Assembly: GCA_025351455.1 (NCBI GenBank)
Contig: JANXVW010000084.1
Span: 1-49,253, forward strand
Direction of reading: 5' to 3'
Source: Betaproteobacteria bacterium
Lineage (GTDB): Bacteria > Pseudomonadota > Gammaproteobacteria > Burkholderiales > JACQAP01
DNA: 49,253 nt
Part shown: piece after piece, positions 35,173 through 43,735 of the stretch
How positions within the stretch are numbered: the first letter of the stretch is position 1
Layout: the number at the start of each line of letters is the position of its first letter
Translations under genes and position numbers: made by a program
The notes under the pieces: model-generated
The model's database searches: none
The model's input: only the letters and a program-made list of their open reading frames with translations
Told to the model about the DNA's origin: nothing

Positions 35173-35931
35173 ATGGAAGGCAAGTTCCTGCAGGGCAAAG
35201 TTGCGGTGGTCACGGGAGCCAGCCGGGGGCTGGGCAGGGCAATGGCCCTCGCGCTGGGAGAGTCTGGTGCGAGGCTGGCCCTGGTCGGCCGCAATCGCGA
35301 CAAGCTCGCGGAGACGCGCAAGCTCGCGGCGGAGATCGGCGCCGAAAGCGAATTATTCGTGACCGACGTGCGCGATGAAGCCCAGGTGGCCAAGCTTGAG
35401 AAAGATGTCATCGTGCGTTTCGGCGGAGCGCACATCCTCATCAACAATGCAGGCACCGCGATCCGCAAGAACGTCGCCGATTTTTCCCTCGACGAATGGA
35501 AGCTGGTGACGGACACCAACCTGACCGGCGTCTTCCTGGTTTCGCGCGCGTTCATTCCGCATATGAAAAAGGCGAAATGGGGACGCATCATCAATATGAC
35601 CTCCGTCATGGCGCACATCGGCAGCGCCGGCCGCGGGGCCTATTGCGCTTCCAAGGCGGGCTTACTCGGCCTGACCAAGTGCATGGCGCTGGAACTCGTG
35701 GGCGATGGCATCACGGTCGTGGCGATCAGCCCCGGCTTCTACGAGACCGATCTGACCGCGCCGTTGCGCGCCGATGCGCAGAAGAACGCCGCGCTGATGG
35801 CCGCGACACCGGCGGGCCGCTGGGGCCGCCCGGACGAGATCGGCTCCCTGGCCCGCTACATCTGCTCCGACGCAACCGCTTTCATGACCGGCACCGACAT
35901 CCTCATGGATGGCGGCTGGGTAGCGCAGTAG
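35173..35931 (+). CDS. short-chain dehydrogenase/reductase (SDR)
   Basis: A 252-residue classical SDR. The Rossmann motif is VTGASRGLGRAMA, the NAG motif INNAGTAIR, catalytic Ser in MTSVMAHIG and the YXXXK motif YCASK. The C-terminus GTDILMDGGW is typical. It should oxidise or reduce a hydroxy/keto group with NAD(P). ATG at 35173 with GGAGG upstream. It is divergent from the amidohydrolase and precedes the DadA-like gene, from which it is separated by a repeat element. Confidence 0.93.
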   Translation: MEGKFLQGKVAVVTGASRGLGRAMALALGESGARLALVGRNRDKLAETRKLAAEIGAESELFVTDVRDEAQVAKLEKDVIVRFGGAHILINNAGTAIRKNVADFSLDEWKLVTDTNLTGVFLVSRAFIPHMKKAKWGRIINMTSVMAHIGSAGRGAYCASKAGLLGLTKCMALELVGDGITVVAISPGFYETDLTAPLRADAQKNAALMAATPAGRWGRPDEIGSLARYICSDATAFMTGTDILMDGGWVAQ

Positions 35932-35941
35932 GCCCCCAAAG

Positions 35942-36034
35942 GCCGTGACTAACGTGACTGTCGTGACTCGTAAAAGCAGGAATCTGGAATTGCCTTTACG
36001 GCAGTCACGAGAGTCACGACAGTCACGCAGTCAC
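35942..36034. repeat. inverted GTGACT tandem-repeat element, copy A
   Basis: Left arm 35942-35973 contains three CGTGACT units; right arm 35996-36034 contains four AGTCACG units and ends one nt before the TCATT preceding the DadA gene. The arms fold back on each other with a roughly 22-nt loop. The left arm is identical at 31 of 32 positions to one 2.8 kb away at 38746. Confidence 0.9.
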
Positions 36035-36063
36035 GTCATTTGCATTTTTCCCGGAGAATGCAA

Positions 36064-37314
36064 ATGAAGATCGTCGTTCTCGGAGCGGGCGTGATAGGCG
36101 TGACGAGCGCCTGGTATCTGGCGAAGGACGGGCACGACGTCACGGTGCTCGACCGTCAGCCGACGGCCGGCCTGGAAACGAGTTTCGCCAACGGCGGGCA
36201 GATTTCGGTCAGCCACGCCGAACCATGGGCGAATCCGGAAGCGCCGGGAAAAATCTATAAATGGCTGGGCCGGGAAGATGCGCCGCTGCTCTTCCGCTTG
36301 CGGGCGGATCCGCGCCAGTGGGCCTGGGGTTTGCGCTTCCTGATCGAATGCCTTCCCGAAAGGACGCGGCGCAACACGCTGACCATCCTGCGCCTCGGGC
36401 TCTACAGCCGCGACATGTTGAAATCGTTGCGCCGCGAAACCGGCGTGCAGTACGACCATCTCGAGAAAGGCATTCTGCAGTTGCATACCGACGCGCGCGA
36501 ATTCGAAGCCGCCCATGCGCGCGTCGAGTTGCTGCGCAGTCACGGCTGCGAGATGCACATCAAAAACGTGCCGGAATGCATGGAGCTCGAACCCGCTCTG
36601 CGGACGACACGGATCGGCCTGATCGGCGGAACCTATGCCCCCGACGACGAATCGGGCGACGCGCACCAGTTCACCGGCAATCTAGCCGAGTTGTGCCGGG
36701 CACAGGGTGTGCAATTCGGCTACGAGCATGCAATCGAAGCGCTGAGCATGGACGGCGATACGGTCGCGGGCGCCATCGTGCGCGATCCGGAAGGCAGGCG
36801 CGAAGTTGTCAAGGCCGACGCATTCGTCGTGGCGCTGGGCAGCTACAGTCCCTTCCTGCTGTCACCGGTCGGCATCCGCGTGCCGGTCTATCCGGTCAAG
36901 GGGTATTCGGTCACCGTACCGCTGACTCGCCCGGACGCGGCGCCCACGATGTGCCTGAGCGATGAAAACGCCAAGGTGGCGATTTCCCGGCTGGGCAACC
37001 GGCTGCGCGCGGCCGGTACGGCGGAGCTGACCGGCTATGACACCTCTTTGAATGAAGCCCGCTGCGATGCGATCCTGTCTAGGATCGAGCAATTATTCCC
37101 CGGCGCCGGGGACTATGCGGCCGCCTCTCGCTGGGCGGGCCTGCGCCCGGCGACGCCCAGCAATGTCCCCCTGATCGGACACACCCGCTATCGCAATTTG
37201 TACCTGAATACCGGGCACGGCACCCTGGGCTGGACGCTCGCTTGCGGGTCGGGCCAGGCCCTCGCCGATGTAATCGGCGGCCGCCCGCCGAAAGTGGAAT
37301 TCCCCTTTCGCTGA
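36064..37314 (+). CDS. D-amino acid dehydrogenase / FAD-dependent amine oxidase (DadA-like)
   Basis: A 416-residue flavoprotein. The FAD-binding GXGXXG is VLGAGVIGVTSAWYLA, followed by Asp-Arg at the ribose-binding turn (VLDRQPTAGLETS). FANGGQISVSHAEPWANP and LNTGHGTLGWTLACGSG at the C-terminus are DadA hallmarks. It oxidises a D-amino acid or related imino substrate to a keto acid, passing electrons to the respiratory chain. GGAG is 8 nt before the ATG at 36064; an ATG two codons earlier is less well placed. Confidence 0.93.
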   Translation: MKIVVLGAGVIGVTSAWYLAKDGHDVTVLDRQPTAGLETSFANGGQISVSHAEPWANPEAPGKIYKWLGREDAPLLFRLRADPRQWAWGLRFLIECLPERTRRNTLTILRLGLYSRDMLKSLRRETGVQYDHLEKGILQLHTDAREFEAAHARVELLRSHGCEMHIKNVPECMELEPALRTTRIGLIGGTYAPDDESGDAHQFTGNLAELCRAQGVQFGYEHAIEALSMDGDTVAGAIVRDPEGRREVVKADAFVVALGSYSPFLLSPVGIRVPVYPVKGYSVTVPLTRPDAAPTMCLSDENAKVAISRLGNRLRAAGTAELTGYDTSLNEARCDAILSRIEQLFPGAGDYAAASRWAGLRPATPSNVPLIGHTRYRNLYLNTGHGTLGWTLACGSGQALADVIGGRPPKVEFPFR

Positions 37315-37323
37315 CGGGTCTTA

Positions 37324-37342
37324 CGTCAAGCATTGTTTGACG
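37324..37342 (+). promoter_or_regulatory. 6-bp inverted repeat between dadA-like and hisD-like genes
   Basis: CGTCAA (37324-37329) and TTGACG (37337-37342) form an inverted repeat with a 7-nt loop, about 115 nt upstream of the HisD-like start. It could be a regulator site; no terminator T-run follows. Short palindromes of this size do arise by chance. Confidence 0.35.
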
Positions 37343-37455
37343 CTGACCGCGCGCTGCTTGCAGAATAGCGGCTCTCTTTGGCCGGCTGGCCCGCTGGCAA
37401 GGTGGGCCGGAACGGATTCAAGCCCCTGATCGTATCAACCCCTGGAATACACATC

Positions 37456-38742
37456 ATGGCCATTTTTCTGAAGACCGGCATTTCTGCCGAGCAGGACGCC
37501 GCGGACATTGCCAAGGTGCGCAAGACCGTCGAGGACATCCTCGCCGACATCGAGAAGCACGGCGACGCGGCGGTGCGCGAGTTGTCGAAGAAATTCGATA
37601 ACTGGTCGCCCGAGAATTTCCGCATGAGCAAGGGGGAGATCGAGGATTGCGTGCGCCAGTTGCCCAAACAAGTCGTCGATGACATCAAGTTCGCGCAGGA
37701 GCAGATCCGCAATTTCGCGCAGATCCAGCGCGACGCCTTGCGCGATGTTGAAGTCGAAACGCTGCCGGGGGTGGTGCTCGGGCACAAGAACATTCCTGTT
37801 AACAGTGTGGGCTGCTATGTGCCCGGCGGCAAATATCCGCTGGTCGCTTCGGCGCACATGAGCGTCGTCACGGCGCGGGTGGCCGGCGTAAAGCGCATCA
37901 TCTCGTGCGCGCCGCCTTACCAGGGAAAACCGCATCCGGCGATCGTCGCGGCGATGCATCTCGGCGGTGCCGACGAGATCTACACCATCGGCGGCGTACA
38001 GGCGATCGGCGCCATGGCGCTGGGCACGGCAACCATCAAACCGACCGATATGATCGCCGGCCCGGGCAATGCGTTCGTGGCGGAAGCCAAGCGCCAGCTG
38101 TCCGGCCGCGTTGGCATCGACCTGTTTGCCGGGCCGACGGAAACCCTGATCATCGCGGACGACAGTTGCGACGCGGAGATGTGCGCGACGGACCTGCTCG
38201 GTCAGGCCGAACACGGACCGAACTCGCCGGCCATCCTGTTGACGAACTCGCGCAAGCTCGCCGAGGACACCATCAAGGAAGTCGAACGGCAATTACAGAC
38301 CTTGTCGACCGCCGCAATTGCGGGGCAGGCCTGGAAGGATTATGGCCAGGTAATCCTGTGCAAGGACTATCCGGAAATGGTCAGGGAGGCCGACCGCATC
38401 GCCTCCGAGCATGTGCAGGTGATGACCAAGGAGCCGGACTACTTCCTGCGCAACATGACCAACTACGGCGCGCTGTTCCTCGGCCCGGAAACCAACGTGT
38501 CTTACGGCGACAAGGTCATCGGCACCAACCACACCTTGCCCACGCGCAAGGCGGCACGCTACACGGGCGGGTTGTGGGTCGGCAAGTTCATCAAGACCTG
38601 CACCTACCAGCGCGTGAAGCCCGAAGCCTCGGCAATGATCGGCGAATACTGCTCGCGCCTGTGCGCGGTCGAAGGCTTCGCCGGGCACAAGGCGCAGGCG
38701 GATTTGCGCATCAAGCGCTACGGGCGGCTGCGCGCCGCGTAA
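37456..38742 (+). CDS. HisD-family dehydrogenase (catabolic paralogue, HpsN-like)
   Basis: A 428-residue enzyme of the histidinol dehydrogenase family. The zinc ligands (Gln and His in [16 protein letters not shown], Asp in [14 protein letters not shown], His in [13 protein letters not shown]) and the Glu-His base pair (ASEHVQVM) are all kept, so it is an active NAD-dependent alcohol-to-acid dehydrogenase. [11 protein letters not shown] and the [18 protein letters not shown] stretch, and the absence of other his genes, point to the catabolic branch, which includes sulfopropanediol 3-dehydrogenase (HpsN). Substrate is not proven. It follows a DadA-like oxidase. Confidence 0.87.
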   Translation: MAIFLKTGISAEQDAADIAKVRKTVEDILADIEKHGDAAVRELSKKFDNWSPENFRMSKGEIEDCVRQLPKQVVDDIKFAQEQIRNFAQIQRDALRDVEVETLPGVVLGHKNIPVNSVGCYVPGGKYPLVASAHMSVVTARVAGVKRIISCAPPYQGKPHPAIVAAMHLGGADEIYTIGGVQAIGAMALGTATIKPTDMIAGPGNAFVAEAKRQLSGRVGIDLFAGPTETLIIADDSCDAEMCATDLLGQAEHGPNSPAILLTNSRKLAEDTIKEVERQLQTLSTAAIAGQAWKDYGQVILCKDYPEMVREADRIASEHVQVMTKEPDYFLRNMTNYGALFLGPETNVSYGDKVIGTNHTLPTRKAARYTGGLWVGKFIKTCTYQRVKPEASAMIGEYCSRLCAVEGFAGHKAQADLRIKRYGRLRAA

Positions 38743-38745
38743 GAA

Positions 38746-38822
38746 GCCGTGACTACCGTGACTGTCGTGACTCGTAACAGCGGTACGGCGGTCACGCCGT
38801 CGCGATAGTCACCATAGTCACG
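38746..38822. repeat. inverted GTGACT tandem-repeat element, copy B
   Basis: Left arm 38746-38777 matches element A at 31 of 32 positions (single A/C change). Right arm 38791-38822 (GTCACG, AGTCACC, AGTCACG) is a looser inverted copy. It follows the HisD-like stop by 3 nt. Confidence 0.88.
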
Positions 38823-38909
38823 AATTCTCTTCGTGCTTCGACCACGCGTATGCCCATTGCCTGTGCGCTGCGGCCTTTTTCGCTCGTCGAACGCTTTTTC
38901 CCCTATTTG

Positions 38910-38940
38910 TAGCCAATCCGTAGCCCTTCACTCGCTAGCC
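38910..38940 (+). promoter_or_regulatory. TAGCC direct repeats upstream of the small-protein operon
   Basis: TAGCC occurs at 38910, 38921 and 38936. The first two are exactly 11 nt apart (TTGTAGCCAAT and CCGTAGCCCTT). SARP-family regulators bind direct repeats with this 11-nt period, and a BTAD/winged-helix regulator is encoded about 0.9 kb downstream. The start codon at 38959 is very close, so the promoter layout is not fully consistent. Inference only. Confidence 0.4.
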
Positions 38941-38958
38941 TGACTGTACGTCAGGGAG

Positions 38959-39165
38959 ATGGAGTGGATGGACGATCTGGCTGTCTACGTGGTCCGGATT
39001 TACCGGCGCGATGCCGCCGGGATGGCCGGCGTGGTGGAGTCGGTGGCGAGCGGTGAGCATTTGCCGTTCCATACGACCGAGCAACTATGGCACGCGCTCC
39101 ACAATCTGCCTTCTCCCCGGCGCACTCTTGTCGACGATAAACAACTCACAGGGGATCTGACATGA
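38959..39165 (+). CDS. small protein of unknown function (68 residues)
   Basis: A compact polypeptide, DDLAVYVVRIYRRDAAGMAG then VVESVASGEHLPFHTTEQLW, ending LTGDLT. The pattern V-R-I-Y-R-R-D, G-V-V-E-x-V and F-x-x-x-x-x-L-W is one I associate with small conserved proteobacterial proteins. GGGAG lies immediately upstream; a second ATG at 38968 is also possible. Its stop overlaps the start of the secreted protein (ATGA), which strengthens the call. It would be cytoplasmic. Confidence 0.65.
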   Translation: MEWMDDLAVYVVRIYRRDAAGMAGVVESVASGEHLPFHTTEQLWHALHNLPSPRRTLVDDKQLTGDLT

Positions 39166-39665
39166 AGCGCATTTTCGTTGTTGTCGCAACCTTGGGCGCA
39201 ATTCTCGGGGCGAGCGACACCATGGCGGGCAAAGTAAATATGCCCAGGGAAGGCAACTACGCCTTCGACTTCTGCCCGATCGGTCAGGCCAAGACATTCG
39301 CCAACGGTGACAAGCTCTTCCATATGCAGTACGACCTCAACGCCCTGTTACGGGCAAACTCGGCCGGCGGTGCCTTCGACCGCATGGGCGCGCGTTGTCT
39401 TGGGCTCTTCACCAACATCAACGGCAAGATGGCCGAGGTCGGCATGTGCGAGCTCACCGATCTGGACGGCGACAAGTGGTGGATGGATTACCGCGGCAAT
39501 CCGGAAGGTACTGGCGGTACCTACAACTCGGCAGCCGGAACGGGCAAGTACGACGGCATGGTGCTGCACGGCGAGTATCGCCTCGACAACAACTGGGGCA
39601 GCCCGTCAAAAGAAGTAGCGTTCCTGGGTTGCAACCCGAACAAGGGAACCTACAAACTGAAGTGA
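39162..39665 (+). CDS. secreted protein of unknown function
   Basis: A 167-residue protein with an N-terminal signal peptide (VVVATLGAILGASDTMA) and a mature domain with five cysteines (FCPIG, ARCLG, MCELTD, GCNPNK regions), likely forming disulfides in the periplasm. The WWMDYRGNPEGTGGTYN and YRLDNNWGSPSKEVAF segments look beta-rich. I do not recognise the family. Translation is coupled to the small protein upstream by the ATGA overlap. The next gene encodes a large regulator 118 nt downstream. Confidence 0.8.
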   Translation: MKRIFVVVATLGAILGASDTMAGKVNMPREGNYAFDFCPIGQAKTFANGDKLFHMQYDLNALLRANSAGGAFDRMGARCLGLFTNINGKMAEVGMCELTDLDGDKWWMDYRGNPEGTGGTYNSAAGTGKYDGMVLHGEYRLDNNWGSPSKEVAFLGCNPNKGTYKLK

Positions 39666-39762
39666 CGGTATCGCCGGCGCGATGCGGGGGCTTGAGTCCC
39701 GCACCGCGCTTGCGCATACTCTGCGATAGACGGTCGATATCCGTATCGGCCCGTGCGCCCAC

Positions 39763-39782
39763 GAGTCCGGAGGGGACTCCGG
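39763..39782 (+). promoter_or_regulatory. overlapping hairpins sequestering the BTAD gene ribosome site
   Basis: GAGTCC (39763-39768) pairs with GGACTC (39774-39779) and, alternatively, CCGGAG (39767-39772) pairs with CTCCGG (39777-39782). The Shine-Dalgarno GGAGGGG (39769-39775) lies in the loop or stem of both, and the ATG follows at 39784. The two stems exclude each other. This could make translation of the regulator conditional. Confidence 0.55.
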
Positions 39783-39783
39783 G

Positions 39784-42700
39784 ATGAGCAAGAAAGCTTC
39801 TCTTGCAAAAATCAGCCGGCCACGTTTGTTCGGCGTGGTGCCGCGGGAGCGGCTGTTTGCCCTGCTGGACGATAATCGCGGCCGGCCTTTGATCTGGATC
39901 TCCGGTCCCCCCGGTGCGGGCAAGACCGCGCTGGTCGCGAGTTATCTCGAAGATCGCGGATTGCCGACCGTGTGGTATCAAGTCGATGCCGGAGACGCCG
40001 ACCCGGCGACGCTGTTCCACTATCTTTCGCTGGCTGCGGAGTCGATCGCCGAACCCGGTTCCATTCCTCTCCCCAGATTTGCTCCCGAGCATTTGTCCGA
40101 TTTGCCGGACTTCGCCCGCCTTTTCTTCCGCGCGTTTTTTGCTTTACGAGCGGAGCGGTTAATCATGGTTCTCGACAACTACCAGGAGGTGCCTGAAGAC
40201 GCTTTCTTTCACGAAGTCGTGCGACACGCCATTGCCGAAGTGCCGCTCGAGTGTTCGGTCATTGCAATCAGTCGCGTGCAAGCGCCACGCGCCTTCGTGC
40301 AACTCGCCGGGCAAGGTGCGGTGGCGGAAGTCGGGTGGGACCGGCTGCAACTCACGCTCGATGAAGTGCGAGGCATTGCCGCAAAACGAAGCGTTACCGA
40401 CGACTGGTTGCTCAAGGCGCTGCACCAGCAATCCCAGGGATGGGCGGCCGGAATCACGCTCATGCTGGAGCGGCTTGGACATTTCGACGGCAAGTCTCAC
40501 GAACTTCCCACCGAAACCCGTGAATCTGTATTCAACTATTTCGCCAGTCTCATTTTCGATCAGGCGTCCGAGGTTTCGCGACAAATTCTGCTGTCGATTG
40601 CATTCCTTCCGCGAGTAACACCTTCCTTCGCCATAGAGCTGAGCGGTTTCGCAGAGGCGCCAGCTTTACTTGAAGATCTCTATCGACGCCGGATGTTTAC
40701 TGACCGAAGGCCTGGCGTCGAACCAACGTATCAGTTTCACGCGCTATTTCTTGCATTCCTCAGGGCCAGAGTACGTGACGCGCTTGGAACAGAAGAACTC
40801 GATCGGCTGCTCGCGCGCTCCGCAACTGTGCTGGAAAGTACCGGAGAATTCGATGCGGCGATGGATCTCTGGCTGGAAGCAAAGAACTGGCCGAGAGCTA
40901 CGCAATTAATTCTGAAAGATGCCCGCCGGCTGCTCAATATTGGACGCCGCCAGACGTTGATTCGCTGGGTGCAAGCATTGCCGCCCGAAATTCAGAACGA
41001 ACATACGTGGGTCGTCTACTGGATGGGCTTGGCACAAGTGCAAACGGAACCAGCACGTGGAGTCGAGGTTCTGCAGGGGGCTCTCCACCGCTTTCGGGCC
41101 TTGGCAGACGCACAAGGGGAGGTCCTTTGTTTGGCGGCACTCCTCAATGCCTCGTTCCTGGGCTTTTTGGATCTCGAAGCCATGAACCGCTGGCTGGATG
41201 AACTGCTAGGCAAGTTGGAGCGATCGCAGGAGATTTTGTCGTCCGAGGTAGAGCTAAGGGTTTGGGGAGTGCTCTGCTCGGCATTGTTCTGGATCAGTCC
41301 GTGGCACAAATGGACTGCGCACGCAGCGAAGCGGGTAGAAACGCTGTTGATTGGGAGCCGCGATACTTCGGCCGCGCTTGCGGCCGCAGCCAGTGCACTG
41401 GCCACGACTTCGATGAGCGGCGAATTCGAATGCGGCGACCGGATTGTATTGGAAACCGACCACCTGGTGGACAGTCCAGGAGCAAGTCCGTCGGACGCTA
41501 CATGGTGGTTGGTCCATGCGGGATTCTTGCGATTTTTCGAAGCACGGTATGAAGAGGCTCTGGCGTTCATGCATCGTGCATGTCAAATTGCTGATCGCAA
41601 TGGAATGCGAAGAACATTTGTAATGTGCATCTTTCACCGCTGCCCGATTGAGTTTCGTGTATTGGGATGGGCTGTCGCGAATGCCACTCTCAATGAGATG
41701 GAATCGATGATAACTGGGGCTCGTTACCCGATGGCAGAGGTGATGTTGCGCATTTTGCAGGCAAGGCGCGCTCACTATCGTGGACGTCCCGACGAAGCTG
41801 CGGATCTGGTCGAACAGACGCACGCGGCAACGCTCAAGATAGGCTCCCTTTATCAAGAAATGCTGTTTGGGTTGCTGGAGGCGGAAATATTATTGAATGC
41901 GGGTCGAATCGACAAAGCGCGGCCGTTGATTGCGCGAAGCAGGACTTTGATAGAGCAGACTGTCGTATTCGATTGCTGGCGGGCAGCGCTCATGTTCGTC
42001 GAGACGTGGCTGGCGCTAGCGGAAGGAAATCGGATCCTGATGTTGGAGCGGTTGAGGGGTTCGCTTTCTTTGGCACATCAAGGCAGACGCAAGCACTACC
42101 TGCGCCACTTCGAATGCGCGATGCCGCCATTGTTCAGGCTTGCGCTCGAAGAAAGAATTGAAGTAGATCTGGTGCAGGACATCATCCGCACGTTTCGCCT
42201 CAAGCCACCGAAGGACGCACCGGACATCTGGCCATGGCCGGTGCGTATCACTACGCTGGGTCGGTTTGAGGCTCAGATCAATGGAGAGAAGCTTGAGTTC
42301 TCACGGAAGGTGCCGCGCAAAACTTTGATGTTGCTGAAGGCGATTGTGGCCCTTGGGGGACGCGATGTGCCCGAGCAGGCGCTGTGCGATACGCTTTGGG
42401 GAGACGAAGAGGGGGACGCGGCGCGCAACGCACTATCGATCACCGTATCGCGTTTGCGCAAGCTGCTTGGGTCGAATGAATGCGTTATTCAACAAGGCGG
42501 GAAGGTGTCGCTTGACCCGGAAATGTGCTGGGTGGATGCATGGGTGTTCGAGGCGCGCATTGCCCAAACGGGATTCGATATTCGGCAGGTCCTGGCGCTC
42601 TACGGCGGCGCATTTCTGCCAGAGGACGCGGATGAATCATGGAGCGTCCCGGCTCGGGAGCGGCTTCGCGGCAAGTTTATCCACGCATTGTCCGCACGAG

Positions 42701-43044
42701 CGGTCGAACTGGAGTCACAAGCAGACTTGCCGACGGCGTTGCAATGTTATCTGCGCGGCATCGATGCCGATCCGATCGTGGAGTCGTTTCACCAGGGACT
42801 GATGCGCTGTTACGAGATACAGGGCAAGCGTAGCGAAGCTTTGAGTGCCTACCGCAGTCTCAAGCATACGCTGTCGGTACTGCTCGGGGTGCCGCCGTCG
42901 GAAACCACGCAGAAACTTTTTCAGGACATGCTGCAACGCCAGTCAGAAACCGGGGCGCTGGCCGGACCGGACAGTGAGATTCGCTCCGCATCGAAAGTGA
43001 AAAGGGGAGGCGTGGCCAGATTGCCGCTGCGACGTGTGCGCTGA
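39784..43044 (+). CDS. AAA ATPase, winged-helix and BTAD (SARP-like) transcriptional regulator
   Basis: A 1086-residue regulator of MalT/SARP architecture. Residues 41-48 are a Walker A (GPPGAGKT); Walker B is RLIMVLDNYQE. A long helical-repeat middle (about 350-800) follows, then an OmpR-type winged-helix domain (about 819-915; LGRFEAQINGEKLEF, NALSITVSRLRKLLGS) and a BTAD domain (about 938-1055; LYGGAFLPEDADESWSVPAR, CYEIQGKRSEALSAYRSLKH). It should bind ATP, respond to a signal through the repeat region and activate genes through direct-repeat sites. It is orphaned from any obvious biosynthetic cluster; the small-protein/secreted-protein pair just upstream is the nearest candidate target. 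GC drops in its middle third. Confidence 0.92.
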   Translation: MSKKASLAKISRPRLFGVVPRERLFALLDDNRGRPLIWISGPPGAGKTALVASYLEDRGLPTVWYQVDAGDADPATLFHYLSLAAESIAEPGSIPLPRFAPEHLSDLPDFARLFFRAFFALRAERLIMVLDNYQEVPEDAFFHEVVRHAIAEVPLECSVIAISRVQAPRAFVQLAGQGAVAEVGWDRLQLTLDEVRGIAAKRSVTDDWLLKALHQQSQGWAAGITLMLERLGHFDGKSHELPTETRESVFNYFASLIFDQASEVSRQILLSIAFLPRVTPSFAIELSGFAEAPALLEDLYRRRMFTDRRPGVEPTYQFHALFLAFLRARVRDALGTEELDRLLARSATVLESTGEFDAAMDLWLEAKNWPRATQLILKDARRLLNIGRRQTLIRWVQALPPEIQNEHTWVVYWMGLAQVQTEPARGVEVLQGALHRFRALADAQGEVLCLAALLNASFLGFLDLEAMNRWLDELLGKLERSQEILSSEVELRVWGVLCSALFWISPWHKWTAHAAKRVETLLIGSRDTSAALAAAASALATTSMSGEFECGDRIVLETDHLVDSPGASPSDATWWLVHAGFLRFFEARYEEALAFMHRACQIADRNGMRRTFVMCIFHRCPIEFRVLGWAVANATLNEMESMITGARYPMAEVMLRILQARRAHYRGRPDEAADLVEQTHAATLKIGSLYQEMLFGLLEAEILLNAGRIDKARPLIARSRTLIEQTVVFDCWRAALMFVETWLALAEGNRILMLERLRGSLSLAHQGRRKHYLRHFECAMPPLFRLALEERIEVDLVQDIIRTFRLKPPKDAPDIWPWPVRITTLGRFEAQINGEKLEFSRKVPRKTLMLLKAIVALGGRDVPEQALCDTLWGDEEGDAARNALSITVSRLRKLLGSNECVIQQGGKVSLDPEMCWVDAWVFEARIAQTGFDIRQVLALYGGAFLPEDADESWSVPARERLRGKFIHALSARAVELESQADLPTALQCYLRGIDADPIVESFHQGLMRCYEIQGKRSEALSAYRSLKHTLSVLLGVPPSETTQKLFQDMLQRQSETGALAGPDSEIRSASKVKRGGVARLPLRRVR

Positions 43045-43097
43045 CTCGCGGTGGATTCCTGGTCGCTCTCCCCGCCTCTGTGGTTCAATACCGCCTC

Positions 43098-43241
43098 ATG
43101 AATTCCCATGGCTTGCATAGGCGCCCCGCGATCGTCACCGGCGACCCCGGCACGAGCGGTGCCGTCCTGGCCGCCACGGGCCGCCTAAATTATTTGATCG
43201 GCCGCATCGTCGACGTCGACGGCGGCCAGCCGTTTGCCTGA
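43098..43241 (+). pseudogene. short-chain dehydrogenase relic or small ORF
   Basis: The ATG at 43098 opens a 47-residue frame: RRPAIVTGDPGTSGAV recalls an SDR N-terminal TGXXXGXG segment, and NYLIGRIVDVDGGQPFA recalls the SDR C-terminal GQ-x-x-x-VDGG end. That would be a gene with its middle deleted. It ends 10 nt before sufU, so it may be translated as a leader peptide. The SDR origin is a pattern match, not a firm identification. Confidence 0.4.
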
Positions 43242-43251
43242 AGGACTGCTC

Positions 43252-43701
43252 GTGCCGGAAACCAAAAGCCTCTACAGCGAAGTAATCCTCGACCACATCA
43301 AGAACGCGCGCAATTTCCACGAGCTGCCGGACGCCAACCTCAAGTCCCACGGCATCAATCCGCTGTGCGGCGATACCTTCGACGTTTACGTCAAGGTCGA
43401 AAGGGACCGTGTCGTCGACGCGGCATTCCAGTGCGAATGTTGCGGCATATCGATGGCCTCCGCGTCGATCATGACGGAAACGGTGAAGGGCAAGACGGTG
43501 CAGGAGGCGAGGGCGTTGTACCGGAGTTTCGAAAGGATGCTGCGCGACCCGGGTTCTGCCTCGGGTTTGCGCGCGGATGCCGGCCAGATGCCGATGCTGG
43601 AATTGATCCGTGAATTTCCCTCGCGGGTCAATTGTGCGCTCCTGGGCTGGCACACGCTGGATGCCGCTTTCGACGGACGCGAGAGCACCACGCTCGATTG
43701 A
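43252..43701 (+). CDS. sufU: SufU/IscU-type iron-sulfur scaffold
   Basis: A 149-residue scaffold starting at the GTG at 43252 with AAGGA 6 nt upstream. Ligand cysteines: NPLCGDTF, CGISMASAS (with the extra CEC before it) and RVNCALLGWHTL. The GISMAS and N-C-A-x-L-x-W patterns are those of SufU, which takes persulfide sulfur from SufS and helps build Fe-S clusters. No SufS or SufB is adjacent, so here it may support the Fe-S dehydratases or other clusters in trans. The C-E-C-C run is unusual and could affect metal binding. Confidence 0.85.
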   Translation: MPETKSLYSEVILDHIKNARNFHELPDANLKSHGINPLCGDTFDVYVKVERDRVVDAAFQCECCGISMASASIMTETVKGKTVQEARALYRSFERMLRDPGSASGLRADAGQMPMLELIREFPSRVNCALLGWHTLDAAFDGRESTTLD

Positions 43702-43735
43702 CGGGGCGTGTTTTACAGCCTGACGTAAGTCCGTG

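Noticed and set aside
37324-37342. Intrinsic terminator after the dadA-like gene
   Set aside because: A 6-bp stem with no T-run; listed only as a possible regulatory repeat.
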